Assembly: GCA_037833965.1 (NCBI GenBank) | Contig: AP031355.1 | Coordinates: 29,413,501 to 29,477,500, forward strand | Direction of reading: 5' to 3' | DNA from: Marchantia polymorpha subsp. ruderalis | Taxonomy: Eukaryota > Streptophyta > Marchantiopsida > Marchantiales > Marchantiaceae | DNA length: 64,000 nucleotides | Shown: positions 1 through 12,132 of the stretch, one piece after another | Numbering within the stretch: the stretch's first letter is position 1 | How the letters are laid out: each line of letters opens with the position of its first letter | The notes under the pieces: generated by a model | What the model saw: only the letters and a program-made list of their open reading frames with translations | Told to the model about the DNA's origin: nothing | Database searches by the model: none | Program-made: the position numbers and the translations under genes

Positions 1-122
1 CAGAAGTCTGCAAACAAGGCAGCTTAAAAAAACTCTTCCAGAACAAGAAGAAAAGAAGCTCGCGTGCGATATAATTTATTCATGTAAGAGTTTTACAGTC
101 GTTCAAACCAGTAGGAACCTAC

Positions 123-1794
123 CAGTCTTCAAGCCAATAGTGGTTGATCAACTTCAGTCCTGTCTTTTTGGCCAGATCATATTTTTCACCTGCGATGGAT
201 TCAAAGCAGAGAGACAGACAAACAAACCATCACCCAATGAGCTCCTGCAGACGGAATACCTCGTTTTCCTCGGGTGAGGTTTAGCATCTGGAAAACGTCA
301 TCGGACCCCATGTCACACAGAAAGCTAGCAGGACACATCTTCTTTTGGTTCAAGCTATCGGTTCAAACCATCTCAAACTTCTCATGTGCGACTGTACCTT
401 CAAACTTGTAGCAGATGAGGTGAGTAACTAGGTTCCCAAGAAGTGGCTTGGTAAATCTCGCACCGATCAGTTCCACCATCCTCTGCAGGAGGCATCGAAT
501 GTCAGATCAAAGGCCCTTCTTCATAAGCAGCCTCAATAGTAAAGCAGAATTCACTGAGATTCACAACATCTTCGTTAATTATAAGTTTTTCTCAAGTCGC
601 AAGGCAGTGCTTAGTCATGTTCGATACTAACCATGATTTTTTGTCGTTGTTGGCCTTGATATCCTGTAAGACATATGCATAGATCCTCACTACCAGGAAT
701 GCCATCGAGATCCTTGAGCGGTCTGTACAAAACCTGCAAAATTCAAGACTTACAGTTCAGGATGACGCAAGTTTTTAAGCTGGCCCCCAAGTGTGTGATG
801 CGATGGTCGAATCCAGACCATGAGTCAAATCTAATCACTACACTATGCTGAAGTTGAACGGGGTGAGGATAAAATGATAATATTATGTTGGGATGTTAAA
901 TGTGAAAGCATCAAGAATAGATGATCAGAAAAGCTTACGCTGTTGACGTCAACCAGTGCACCGTTATCCAGACAGTCTGGAACCCAAGAATCTGTAACCA
1001 GAGCAATACCATCTTTCCTTGCAGCTGCACATATGGGATCGTCCTGTAATTCAATGTCAACGTGAATGTTGATCAGAAGCCGTAATGACTGAGCCGTCAC
1101 ACTGGCACGGGCACTACCTACGTAGTTCCTATGCCCAGAAATAATCTGAAATGAGTAATGGTCTTCACAAGAGTTTCTGATCCGAATCACATCAGTAAAC
1201 TAAAGAAAAACGCGACCTGTGTGTTTTTCAAAAACGGGTGAAATTTCTTTGCTTCAGCAAGCTGTAAATGGAAAATTTAGAAGTCACTAAGTGGAGAAAT
1301 TACTAATATAGTGGGTGTAAGGTAACGAGGACATACGAAAGCCAAATTCGATACAATAACATGAGTTGGATTCGACTGGTAATCAACAGCATTTTCGCCA
1401 CCGTTCTCCTCCAATTCTTCAATATACTGGTTTCGTAGCATCGAACGTATTCATTAGAAATGCATGCGAACAGGTTGCAAAATTCTGATTAATCTCTAGC
1501 GCTACCGGCGCCGGATCTCAATGTGAGTAACAAGACAAAGCAATTTGGCAATGATTTTATAATTGAGCAACTGCATTCAGTCACAAACAAATGCATGTAC
1601 GACTCGAGCCATGCATTATGCACAGATGTGCGAAAATTAAGTTTTCTCCCAGGCAACTCCGAGAGATTTCATGTCTCGGAGTTAAAGATAACAGGACATC
1701 AAGACAACACCTGTTTCTCGTATGATGGCTCAAACCCGGCTAGCAAGAATCGGACACCCGAAAAAACGCCGCTGTCTTCTTCCGTACTGGTCAT
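123..1794 (-). CDS. BRCT-domain protein, At4g02110-like (5' part, runs off left edge)
   Basis: Seven exons join in phase on the minus strand: 1794-1711, 1426-1337, 1261-1217, 1043-939, 733-632, 482-398 and 189-123. All have GT-AG borders. The product starts MTSTEEDSGVFSGVRF, a BRCT first strand. It continues through a second strand ending THVIVSNLAF and a DDPICAAARKDG...VTDSWVPDCL segment, the BRCT tryptophan helix. A second BRCT then begins at LCICLTGYQG and reaches THLICYKFEGEKYDLAKK and NHYWLED. The order and wording match the plant At4g02110 family, a tandem N-terminal BRCT protein of presumed nuclear, phosphopeptide-binding function. An in-frame ATG at 2010 would add 72 residues, but the family starts just before the first BRCT strand, so 1794 is preferred. 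The last exon ends in a split codon whose partner lies beyond position 1. Identity is recalled, not searched. Confidence 0.85.
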
Positions 1795-2677
1795 CTTCGT
1801 ATCACTGTCGGCTCTCACAACTTTCGAACAACAGAAAAACTTCCGCTCCGTGAGACTCCCCTGTGAGAAAATTGTCGTCGGCCAGCAAGTATGACACTGA
1901 TCGTACTCCTTTTCCAGTTCTGAAACTACTTCCTTCAGCTCCGCACCCCAGAACTTTTTCTTCATTTGTGCATCGCAAGCCCGTGTCCGAGGGACCGCTC
2001 CAGAGCTCAAGCCGACGCAGGGTAGAAACCTGCCTATCCTGAGGAAAAGATCCTAAATCCTAAATCCCAAATCCATCCGTCAATTCATCGCCGAAGGCCT
2101 ACATTGCTTAAAAACGTCCGGCGGGGCCGTTCTCGATAGTCCCGCTATGTTCGCGAATGTTTGGAAATTACTATGCTTATACCCTGAGGCCTCATGTTGC
2201 ATTGTCCTGGTGTCAGTCCCAATCCCTTCACGTACTGCGCCGGCTCACACTTCTCAAATTACGAACATTGCGATCCATAACATGAACTTTTGCGCTTACA
2301 CTCCACAAATCTCAACCTGCGAAACATGGCCCACTCAAGCGTTCTTCACCTCAACTGTCAAGAGCGGACGATTTCTGGTGGCCACCTCGATTACACGCAA
2401 AAGCTCGTCACCGACATGACGCTCGCCGTCGAGATGTCGAGATTGCGGGCACTGAGACCCACGAGTCGAGCATGAATCCTCAGGCGACGAGGTCGCGGAA
2501 GCAAGAGGCAATTTGGCGTACATTTGAAGCTCTGGCGCGAGGGGGACGGCTGTCAGGAACTTGCGATTCGTTCGAACAGTCGCTGAGGTCTCCCTTTCCC
2601 TCGTTTGATTTCAAAAGCCGGACATTCTGGGCGGGACATGATAACGCCTTGCCACTTGGTGATGCAGCCTGTTCTTG

Positions 2678-2724
2678 TAACGAGGGCTGGTCCTCCTACA
2701 TTGTAGGAGGACCAGCCCTCGTTA
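2678..2724. repeat. perfect palindrome, 23-nt arms, 1-nt centre
   Basis: The left arm 2678-2700 and right arm 2702-2724 are exact reverse complements separated by a single T at 2701. Any transcript would form a 23-bp hairpin with essentially no loop. No TA or 8-bp flanking duplication was seen. Confidence 0.9.
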
Positions 2725-3518
2725 TTAGGACCTACATCTTCGTTATTGAGCATTTCCATCCGTGTGCCAGCGTAAACACCTACGTGCTCTGAATTTGCAG
2801 TATTTATTGACTATATAAGTCTCCAAAATCTCTCCCCTATTTCCTATTAGATCATGTTGGTTTTCGCAGACCAAATTGTATCCTCAGCAGCCTCCTTGAA
2901 TCACTCATGCGCGCATGTTTAATTTATTAGATTGGTTCATTGGGCTCATTACCTTATTGAGTATTAAACTCCACCAACATGGCTCTTGGAATAACGAATA
3001 TATCACCTGACCTGACATAGGGTTATATTTGTTAACTCTCTACCATTAGGTCATAGTTCAAATGACAAATGTTTCAAGTTAGTATGGGGTTGATTTGTAT
3101 ATGATATTATTCTCCTCTCTACTCCCAATGCAAATCTATAAACAAAATTTTTTTGATGAACAAGATATACCTCATGTGGAAACAGCAGTCAAATATTCTT
3201 CAAAGTAATTATAGTAAACTTGGCAACAACAGAGATGATTCATTAATCTCAACTCACTGGTATGATATCTTTTCTTAGCAATATGATTATTGTCCAATAC
3301 AATCTAAGAGTGAAGCAAATATCCAACTAACTTGAATGACAACTTTCGTTGACTGTGGGCGAACGACATTTTTTTTTCAAAATTTTGGAGGGTGTGTTTT
3401 GATTTTCTCGTGTATTTTTCATGGTAGTCTGTAGTTCCTTCGATTCAACACCCTAGAACTTCACGTTCAAACTTTCTGTCGTATGTAGCACAAGGAAGAA
3501 AACCTTAATACGGCGCAC

Positions 3519-3555
3519 CTGGGTGGGGAAAACCAACTTGGTTTTCCCCACCCAG
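3519..3555. repeat. perfect palindrome, 18-nt arms, 1-nt centre
   Basis: Arms 3519-3536 and 3538-3555 are exact reverse complements around a single C at 3537. The structure lies 76 bp from the tRNA-Lys gene and has the same one-base centre as the palindrome at 2678. Confidence 0.9.
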
Positions 3556-3630
3556 TCAAAAAATCTTCGTGCAAAAGAAGCGATGAAGCACTCAAAGGAG
3601 TTTTGCTAGAAAGATCAAAACCATCTGTAG

Positions 3631-3703
3631 CGCCGCCCGGGGGGCTCGAACCCCCGACCACAAGGTTAAGAGCCTTGCGCTCTACCAACTGAGCTAGGGC
3701 GGC
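3631..3703 (-). tRNA. tRNA-Lys(CTT)
   Basis: The minus strand folds as a 73-nt cloverleaf without intron. The acceptor stem GCCGCCC pairs with GGGCGGC, with discriminator G. The D-arm contains TAGCTCAGTTGGTAGAGC. The anticodon loop is CTCTTAA, giving anticodon CTT. The T-loop is TTCGAGC with a strong GGGGG stem. No CCA is encoded, as expected for a nuclear gene. A run of T for Pol III termination was not clearly seen directly downstream. Confidence 0.95.
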
Positions 3704-6700
3704 TTATATTTATTCTAATGGAAAACTTCTAAACTTTTTCTTGCACATTTAGGCGTATTCTGTAGGCGTTTTCTACTTTTTGGCTTATTATTGCAGTTTG
3801 GTTAGAATTTTGGAATCTAACTCTGCACTAAGTTTAGCCAAAGTTCGTAAATATGGGGTATATATGTGTACTCTCTATCTTACAGGGAACACCAAGCAAT
3901 ATTATCAAAAAGGAAGGGAAGATCCATCAAGCCGTGTTGGTGCTTTTGATTTTTTGTGATCGAAATGTGTGGTCATTCCAAAGGCATGAAGTAAGTGAAA
4001 AGCTGAGAACTATTTTATGTTTCATATTTTACAGTGTCATCTTTGAAGCTTTACTTCTCGACCAAAGAGAGATGAAGGTATGCTCTTACCCGTGGGGCTG
4101 CGACGTCTCCAATGACGATGACGGAATACTGTAGCTAGATGCAAATCTTCAACAAGACACTTCTGCTAGAATATTAAAAGGCTGATTTAACGGTATACAA
4201 TCCAACCCTGTAGACACTGCAAATAAACAGATCATATGAAAATGAAACTCGAAACAAAGCATTTATGTTGTTCCATATAAGGTTCCAATTTGATGCGTAC
4301 CTATGAGGACGATTAAGGCAAATCTGTAAGGTCATAGAACGTGGTATCTGAGATGTGCATGTCATTGCACTGAAGTTTAACTTATCGTAAAGCTTACATG
4401 TATGTAGATCGAGAGAAGACCGTGCAAAGGCTTGCATCTACTGCACTTTGCTCTAGTCTCTGGGTATATACAAAGACCATACTTACAAAGTGTTTGAAAA
4501 ATCCTATTCTCGATATTGTTACACAGGAGAGGAGGAATCCAGACTTTAGAGAGATATAACTATCGGTTACCTACATAGAAATAAGCAGAAGTTTTCTTCT
4601 TTGGATCATTCTCCAATAGAATGGCATCGGTTCCCGGGTCAAACCAGAGGTTTTACGGATCATGCTTGGCAGACCTTTTCTTCTAGTATGATATCTAATG
4701 TAGACTTGATTTCGTATAATTTTGTAGATCACATGGATCTGCAAATTCTCAATTGTCCATTATAACAATAGCTTAGCATGGGGGGAGCGGAGAGTAAGTT
4801 AGATTAGCCTGACTATATTTTCTGATATCTAGAGGTTATATTTTACCTAAAGTTGAAAGCGAAGGGACAATAATTGTAATCATTTCAAATTGCTTCCATG
4901 TGATAGTTATATCAGATATCAATTTCACGGAGCATTAGATAGTGAATTACATGGAAATAAACATGTTTTTGATATTGATTCTTTCGGAATTTTGGAAAAT
5001 GGATTGGATTTTATATTCCTCTTTTTTCATGGATTGATTTAATTGATTTCAAGAAGTTTATTTTAGGATATTGGAATAATATATAGTTGTAGTAAAAAAA
5101 CTCATTATTTGCAACAAGTAAATAGGAATTGTGGTTATAAAGGGATTAAAAGATTAGAAAAATAGAATTATGTTTTTATTTTATAATCTAAACAGAAACG
5201 TATGAAAGAGTTTACCTAAATTGTTTCACACAATGAACAAAATAACAGAATATGCATCAATCAATCTAGATATCTTCCGTACACAATAAGATGAGTCGAA
5301 TTTTGTGTAATTTTCTAGTTCATTAATTTTGTATACAAATGATTAGCAGATGGAATGGAGACAATACATTTATACATCTTGTGTACAATTACTTGGTTAA
5401 ATTTGCATTGGCTCTAGTCTAGGTTCAATAAATCTGTATGATCAGCTTTTCCAGATTGTGTTTTCTCTTACGATTGAGAGTCAAAAAATGATAATTTAGC
5501 AAGAGATATTATAAATCTGTTATAAATTATATCTACTCCATGTTAAAGTGCTAGCAATTTCTTCCCAATATCAACTAGAAAAATCAAACTTTTTGGACTA
5601 TACCTTTGCATCTACTTCCTTTAGTGTATGTTTACCCTTTGAAGCAAACATCTAAAAGCTGAACTAATTATTCTACAATCTATCAATGATAAATCTTCGT
5701 CTATTATTTGTACTTGAGTTACAAGACTTTGCTCACCTTTTTTTGTTATTTATTTGAATTCACGTATATGTTTATCATCTATGGATACACTCTACCAACT
5801 TTCACTCTAGCTCATCATATATGACGAGTATATACTAAATATACTCGTTTGCAAAAGCTTCAAATTTATCTAGCTGAGGAGTTGCAAAATTTTTGTTTCA
5901 AACGTGAGATCTATCTCTTTTATTTGATTTATGCATCTTCAAAAAAACTTATAGTTTCATAAAATATGTTTATGAAAATATATTTTACTTCAAATTTGAA
6001 CTTTGTTATCATATTGTTACGAGGCTTCAAGCTTCATTCGCTTTGATCACTATCCTAATAGTATTAGTCACTGATTAAGCATTTTTCTCTTGAAGAAGAT
6101 GTGAGATAGACTTGTCAATATGATGGATTAGGTAAACTTAGTTTGTGGTATGATTAAATTAGATCAAGGCATGATTTAACTAGTGACAATAATGAAAACT
6201 TGCTGACAACTAGTATCGAACAAACCTTGGGGTTATTGAGTAGATCTGAGAAATTTCTTGTGAAATGTAGATGATTTTGTGACAAGGAGTTTGCACATGA
6301 TGAAGTGTTTTTTTTGTACATTTCAGTTGATTGATGTTGTAGACTTTGCAATTTTGATTATTTTGAGATAACTTTTGTAAAAATCAAAGTTATGATCTCT
6401 TTCACTCTAGTGACAGAAAGTTCATGCGAACTCACTTATGCTTATAAAAATCAAAATATTTATAATTTTAACTTTATTGTTAAGTTTATTTGATATTCTA
6501 TTTATTTGATAGCTTCTATGTTGTAGAAAAATATCAACAATTCTCATATTGTGCATATATTATTTGCTCAATCAAAAATAATTGATTCAAAATATACATT
6601 ATTGTGCTTCAAAAAAAAGTCTCAAATCTGTTGTGTTTATAGATCTTTCTTTTGTAACAAATAACTTAAAAAAAAATTAATAGCAAGATTGAGCTATTAT

Positions 6701-9214
6701 ATGTGAAACTCGAATTAAATTTCCATACACAATTGTGTACAATCCAATTTGTATGTTTACTGTATTTATTAGGTGTAATTTTTTGAAATTTTTTCATACA
6801 TTGAAGCCATCACTCCAATTTTGACAAGAATAAGATATTATTTTTAAAAATGAATGAGATGACTTTAATCTCAATAATGATATCACAAGTATTTATCAAA
6901 TATCTCTATATATTTTTGGTATTCATAAAACTTTAAGTAAGAAATACATAATAAAGTTAAGCAAAATATTTGATTAATTGTTTTAGATGATAAAAAAATT
7001 ACACCAAAATATTAAAACAAAATGTTAATAAAAAACTATAATAGATAATAATCAACATATGTTTTATGACAATGCGTTGAAATAACATGTTCAGTTTGTA
7101 TATTATGTAATGATTTTTTTCTTATTTATATAGATATTATTAACAAGTACAAAAAAATTATCTCTAACATTTATTATGTATTTCATTCCTAATTTATTGA
7201 TGACATGGCGGATAATTCTAATAAGCAAACGGATTGTTGACTTGTTATTTTTTACTAACACACTCAATCTTTAACTAACAAATAAGCAAATTAGTGGATT
7301 GTGTAACATTAAAAATCAAGAGAGTAGTTCAATTGAAAATAGACTATAAATTTGAAAATAAAAGATATCTATAATTATTATAAACACATAAAAAAATATA
7401 AATTATATATTTTCATCATCTCATCCACTCATAGTGAAATGATAACATGTCAAATATACCTAATGAAAACTAACTAAATAACTAGCATATTCAATCCTTA
7501 CTTAACATGCATACGAATTGTTGTTACTAATTAACATGATTAATCTCTACCTAACAAGCATATGAATTTTTGTCACTAAGTAACATAATTAATATGTACC
7601 TATCAAGCACACATATCGTTAACGTAGATAATATGAATAGTCCAATATAGTGTGCTATTAATCCATATATTAATTATAATTTTTATTTTTATATTAGTTG
7701 GTTTTTTCAAAAAAATTGGTCGTTTTATTTGTCATTCATGTACTCTTTTATAATTTATATTCCTATTGAAATTATCATATGTTAAAAAAACTCAAGGTAA
7801 TTTTTAACAAAACAAAATAGATAAAATTCTGTTCAATCAATTTGTTATTTTTTTTTCTAAATTTAAACCACATAATATTGTATGTGAATTTTAAGTTTTT
7901 TAATAAACTGTCTAGGCTTAAAATTTATTCATAAATATTATTATTTTTTAATTATTTATATTTATAAATTTTTTTAAAATTTTTATGTCAAGATTTAAAT
8001 TTTTAATTGAAATATTTATAATAACATGCAAAATTTTATATTGCATGAAATTATAATTTGAGTGAAATAATATAAAATATTTAAATATATAATCACATCT
8101 TCAGTTCAAAAACAAATTAAAGTTTATAGATTTTCAATGAATCAAATGTTATGTTGTTGATTGTTATATATATTAATGAAAAAAAAAACCAAGATCAATT
8201 AAAAAAGCGACAATGTAAGATAAATCAGATGGACTTGTTCCATAATTGTAAGAGTTTACATTTTTTACTCAGAAAAAAATGATTAAAAATGTCTATTCAA
8301 TTGATAGTTGACAAGATATTTGATTCCAAACTCTTTGCTGTTGACTTATATAGTTTCAATGTTTTATGTTACTTTTCTGTTTGAGTTTAAGGAATATATG
8401 TATTCATTAGATGTTGCATGAGTGAAATGTTTTCTTCATTCCAAAGCTTCAACACAATTTTTGTACGTAACATGTTACTTGTCTTCATGTTTATGCGTCT
8501 AACTGCATTTTTTCTTTTATTTCACATTTACTTTTTCGGTTTGATAATGTGTTTCACATTGATTAAATATATGTCATGTTGCATTTGATTAACCGAAGTT
8601 AGAAAGCGTGTATTTCTATAAAAGTTTTCTTTTATAACTTTATTAATGCAATGTAAATCAAATTCAATGTTAGTGATCTAAAATATTTTCAATTTAGATA
8701 CGAAGAAGGTTATTCTTGAATCTTTTATTTCAAATTTGAAAAAAGATTCATTGCAGTTCTTATTATCTATTACTGTAGACCGTGCTTCTTTCTATAAGTT
8801 AATTATAAGTGTCAACGATGGTTCAGTGAAGGATATAGACTCATCTAGAGAAAGCTATACGCCAAAGACAACTCTGAACTACTGTCAGTCATAAAAAATT
8901 TAAACTACAGTAGCTTTTGAATAAATTATCGTGATGTAAGATCCAATATTATACTTATAAATCACTATACAATTGTCCTTGCTCGTTCTTTGGAAGTAAA
9001 TAGTTTTGAGTAGTATCCAGTCGATTATCGTAATACGTAACAAACTGATTTAAAATTTGCCGTACAGGAAGCAGAGAGACGAGCTACATTACATACATGT
9101 GGGTAGTGGTAGTTCCGCCATGTAGGTCTATGGATTGTACTGCAATAGCTCACAACCCTACAATAGTATGAGTCGTGACAGAGATTAAAGCTACACCGAA
9201 TTAATTCCTTTCAA
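3704..9214. other. AT-rich region without recognisable genes
   Basis: From about 4800 the sequence is strongly AT-rich and poly-A/T-rich with stops in all frames. The short ORFs (for example near 3853-4134 and 6154-6351) match no family I can recognise and lack splice continuity. It is probably old, decayed repeat DNA, but no specific element can be supported. Confidence 0.5.
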
Positions 9215-9296
9215 TGTCAGAAGTGGGATTTGAACCCACGCCTCTCACGAGACCCGAACTTGAGTCGGGCGCCTTAGACCACTCGGCCATCCTGAC
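9215..9296 (-). tRNA. tRNA-Leu(CAA)
   Basis: The minus strand gives an 82-nt class II tRNA. The acceptor stem GTCAGGA pairs with TTCTGAC (one G-T pair), with discriminator A. The D-arm is GGCCGAGTGGTCTAAGGC. The anticodon stem CCCGA/TCGGG encloses loop CTCAAGT, so the anticodon is CAA. A long variable arm (about TCTCGTGAGAG) is typical of Leu. The T-loop is TTCAAAT. No intron and no encoded CCA are present. Confidence 0.95.
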
Positions 9297-12132
9297 TGAT
9301 TTGACGACACTATAAACAAGTTTGTATATATTATATATAAATTATTTACGTCAAATCCAATGAGGGTTGTTCATATGATGAAATACTCAAATCTTAATGA
9401 AAATTTTATATATAAAAAATATATAATTAAAAATTAAATATCCATATCTATCCACTGATAGTGACTAATTTTCAGGCTGCATTACATACACTATGAAACT
9501 GGGTATTGACTTTTGAATTCATGGATGTAATTGCAGGTTTTTATTCAAACCGAGAAAAATTATATGTAAAATTATTTTCACTTTTCAGCTACAAAACGGT
9601 TAATTTTTTTTTCTTTCTCTTGTTTTGCTATTTTGAGGGAAAATATACTTATTTCATTTCAAAATGTAGAATTTGTTCCTATTATGGAAGATTGGGCGTC
9701 ACCTCGTAATACGTTCATGAGGAGTGCACCCTTGACTGGTGGAATGAATCAATGCACCAAGTAGATTGTTTTTCACACATGGAGATATGCACAGCAGAAA
9801 ATTGAACCTAAGAACCAGTCTTGCGATGACAGTTATGTTTTCTCTTCTTTTGACTCCGAATGATGAATGTAACCATTGTTAATCACACTGCCTTATCTTC
9901 ATTTATTTATACAAGACAAATTTAACATGAGATTTGTCCTTGGAGATGCGTATCTAAAGAAAGAAGATGATATTTCATTACAAACTTTCCTTTAGAAGTC
10001 TCTTTCTTCACCTTAACGTATATTTGTGTGATGTAGTCAATACTATTCCCTTTTAAATACACAAAACTTTGACATTACATATTATAGTTGTCCTCACAAA
10101 ACTTTCCTCAGTTCAAAGATATATCTACATTTGGTTACACTGCATCAATCCGTAGCAACTCTACAAAGACATCAAAATCCAGGATTTTCTTTCTTATATA
10201 CATATATATTGCAATGATTAGTCTACATAATTTTGTTAATCCAACATACTTTACATTTCATGCATTGTTCAAAGCCATCCATGATGAATTTAAGCAAAGA
10301 TTTTTTCAATTTTTTAATGAAGATAAAAATGAGATTTCATTGAAAATGACTATGAAGTAGATTTAAATCACAAATATAAAACATAGGTATCTACTAACGT
10401 TGATAGTGTATAAAGGGACAACATGTAATACAAGAAAAAGGCTTGGAGATCAATTATTTTACATTTTGAACGAAATCAAGACCAAACTTCATTCCAGATA
10501 GATTACCAAAGTATCATACTTATATCATCTAGACAAAAAGGCCAAGTATAACAAAACATAAGGTGAGAGTATTTTATCAAGCTGAATAAGGATGAAGCCA
10601 AATGTGTATAGTAACTATAACCTAATCTCCAATGATATCACAATATCCTACAACACCTAAGACAGTACGTGAGAGCATCCGATGCCGCAACAATTTAACA
10701 TAATTGTGATCAGAACCTTAATCTGGATAATCACGATTGGAAACTCGACAGTTAACAGAGGTTTCAATACGAGATCAGTACAGTAATTCCAAAGTTATAT
10801 GGTATGAAACTGTAGACGGTGGGGATGCAATCTTTTGCGAAGGAAGATCGCATTAAAAGACGATCACGGGTTGTGTGACATCTGATGACGTGTTGACTGA
10901 CCAGAAGTCGGGCTCATCGATCTTCGGGGCCGGGCCGATTATACTTCTTGCCTCTCCTTGAGCGTTGTCTGGCCCTTAGAACAAATCACACCTCCTGCAG
11001 AATGAACACGATTACTGATCCACTGCTATCGGCTACTATTTAGATACCGCCTTCATCTTCTAACAGACAGGATGTGAAACAGGAAGATATTTGATTTTGC
11101 TCTGCAGTTCAAATTGGCAGTCACCGAAAGGGAAGAGAGTCGGAACGCTTCCGTGTTTTCCGCACCAACCACGATTCTGGGTTTACATCGAAGAAAACGT
11201 GCGAGTGAGAATCACTAATAGTCGAGTCTTCATGAGAGCGGTTAGATGATGTCGTGCTTGATGGATGTAACACCGAAAATAAATTATAACTGAAGTAGAA
11301 GTTGCGGAGCTTAATTTGGTACAAGTTGGGAATAATTAAACCTAACATTGTTTTCCTTCTCATTCTGACAGCTACACGAGCTTCCTGAATTTTTTCGAGT
11401 AATTTTCGAACGTGAGTCTTGCCTTACATACTATCTTGGTTGCAGCGTTCTTCCTCTCTTGTTGCCGTTGACCTCTGATGAAGAGGTAAGTGATTAATTT
11501 TCACTCCCTGAAGCCAACCTTTCCGTATCTGGGTGTTAGGACTGAGTTAAGTCGAGATTGCGAAAGCTGTAGAGAGAGGTAGATATGGTGCTGGAATTTT
11601 GAAAGTTTGCTTACCTATGCCTCACAGACAGCAGGACTGTAATCAGGATGTGAAGAACTCTCGGATATTTCGTCAGTCTAGAGGGAAGTCAGATAGTCTA
11701 CTTTGGAATGAGGTAGGAAAGTCTTGGCCAAGTTTCTTCTCGTGAATAGCGAGCGATTTTGTGGAGAGAAATTGGAAGGAGTCACACGTTTCGCAGTTCG
11801 ATCCGTTTCCCTGGCGCCTAAGGATGGTGGAATACATGTCCCCTCAGATTGGAAATGAAGGTGCACACGTGGGGCGTTAGAAGACCGCAAGTCGTGTCGA
11901 CCAGCAATTACAACCACATCATCTGTAACTGATCTGTCAATGCACGAGACTCCTATTCAAACTCATATTGTCCATGCATACAATATTGAGCTTTTCGCTC
12001 CTCTCTAGTAACAGCAGGATAAGGAAGAATGGTTGCTTCTATAAGATATTGAAGCTTACGTTCAAAATCGTCGAAGCTTACGATTCAACAGAGACTCAAA
12101 TTGAAGACTCAATGCATTTGAACGAAGTTGAA
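9297..12132. other. intergenic region upstream of the OFD1-like gene
   Basis: No coding exon could be phased here. The last 1.2 kb before 12133 is less AT-rich and probably holds the promoter and 5' leader of the OFD1-like gene, but no convincing TATA box or conserved motif can be assigned. Confidence 0.4.

Larger units (their letters stand above)
2011..3630. other. intergenic, no gene recognised
   Basis: Short ORFs between about 2150 and 2800 show no recognisable domain and no convincing splice-phase continuity. The stretch contains two long near-perfect palindromes, listed separately. It may include the promoter and 5' leader of the minus-strand BRCT gene just upstream of 1794-2010. Confidence 0.4.

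Noticed and set aside
3853-4134. 93-codon plus-strand ORF preceded by a possible acceptor
   Set aside because: No recognisable domain, AT-driven composition and no in-phase neighbouring exon.
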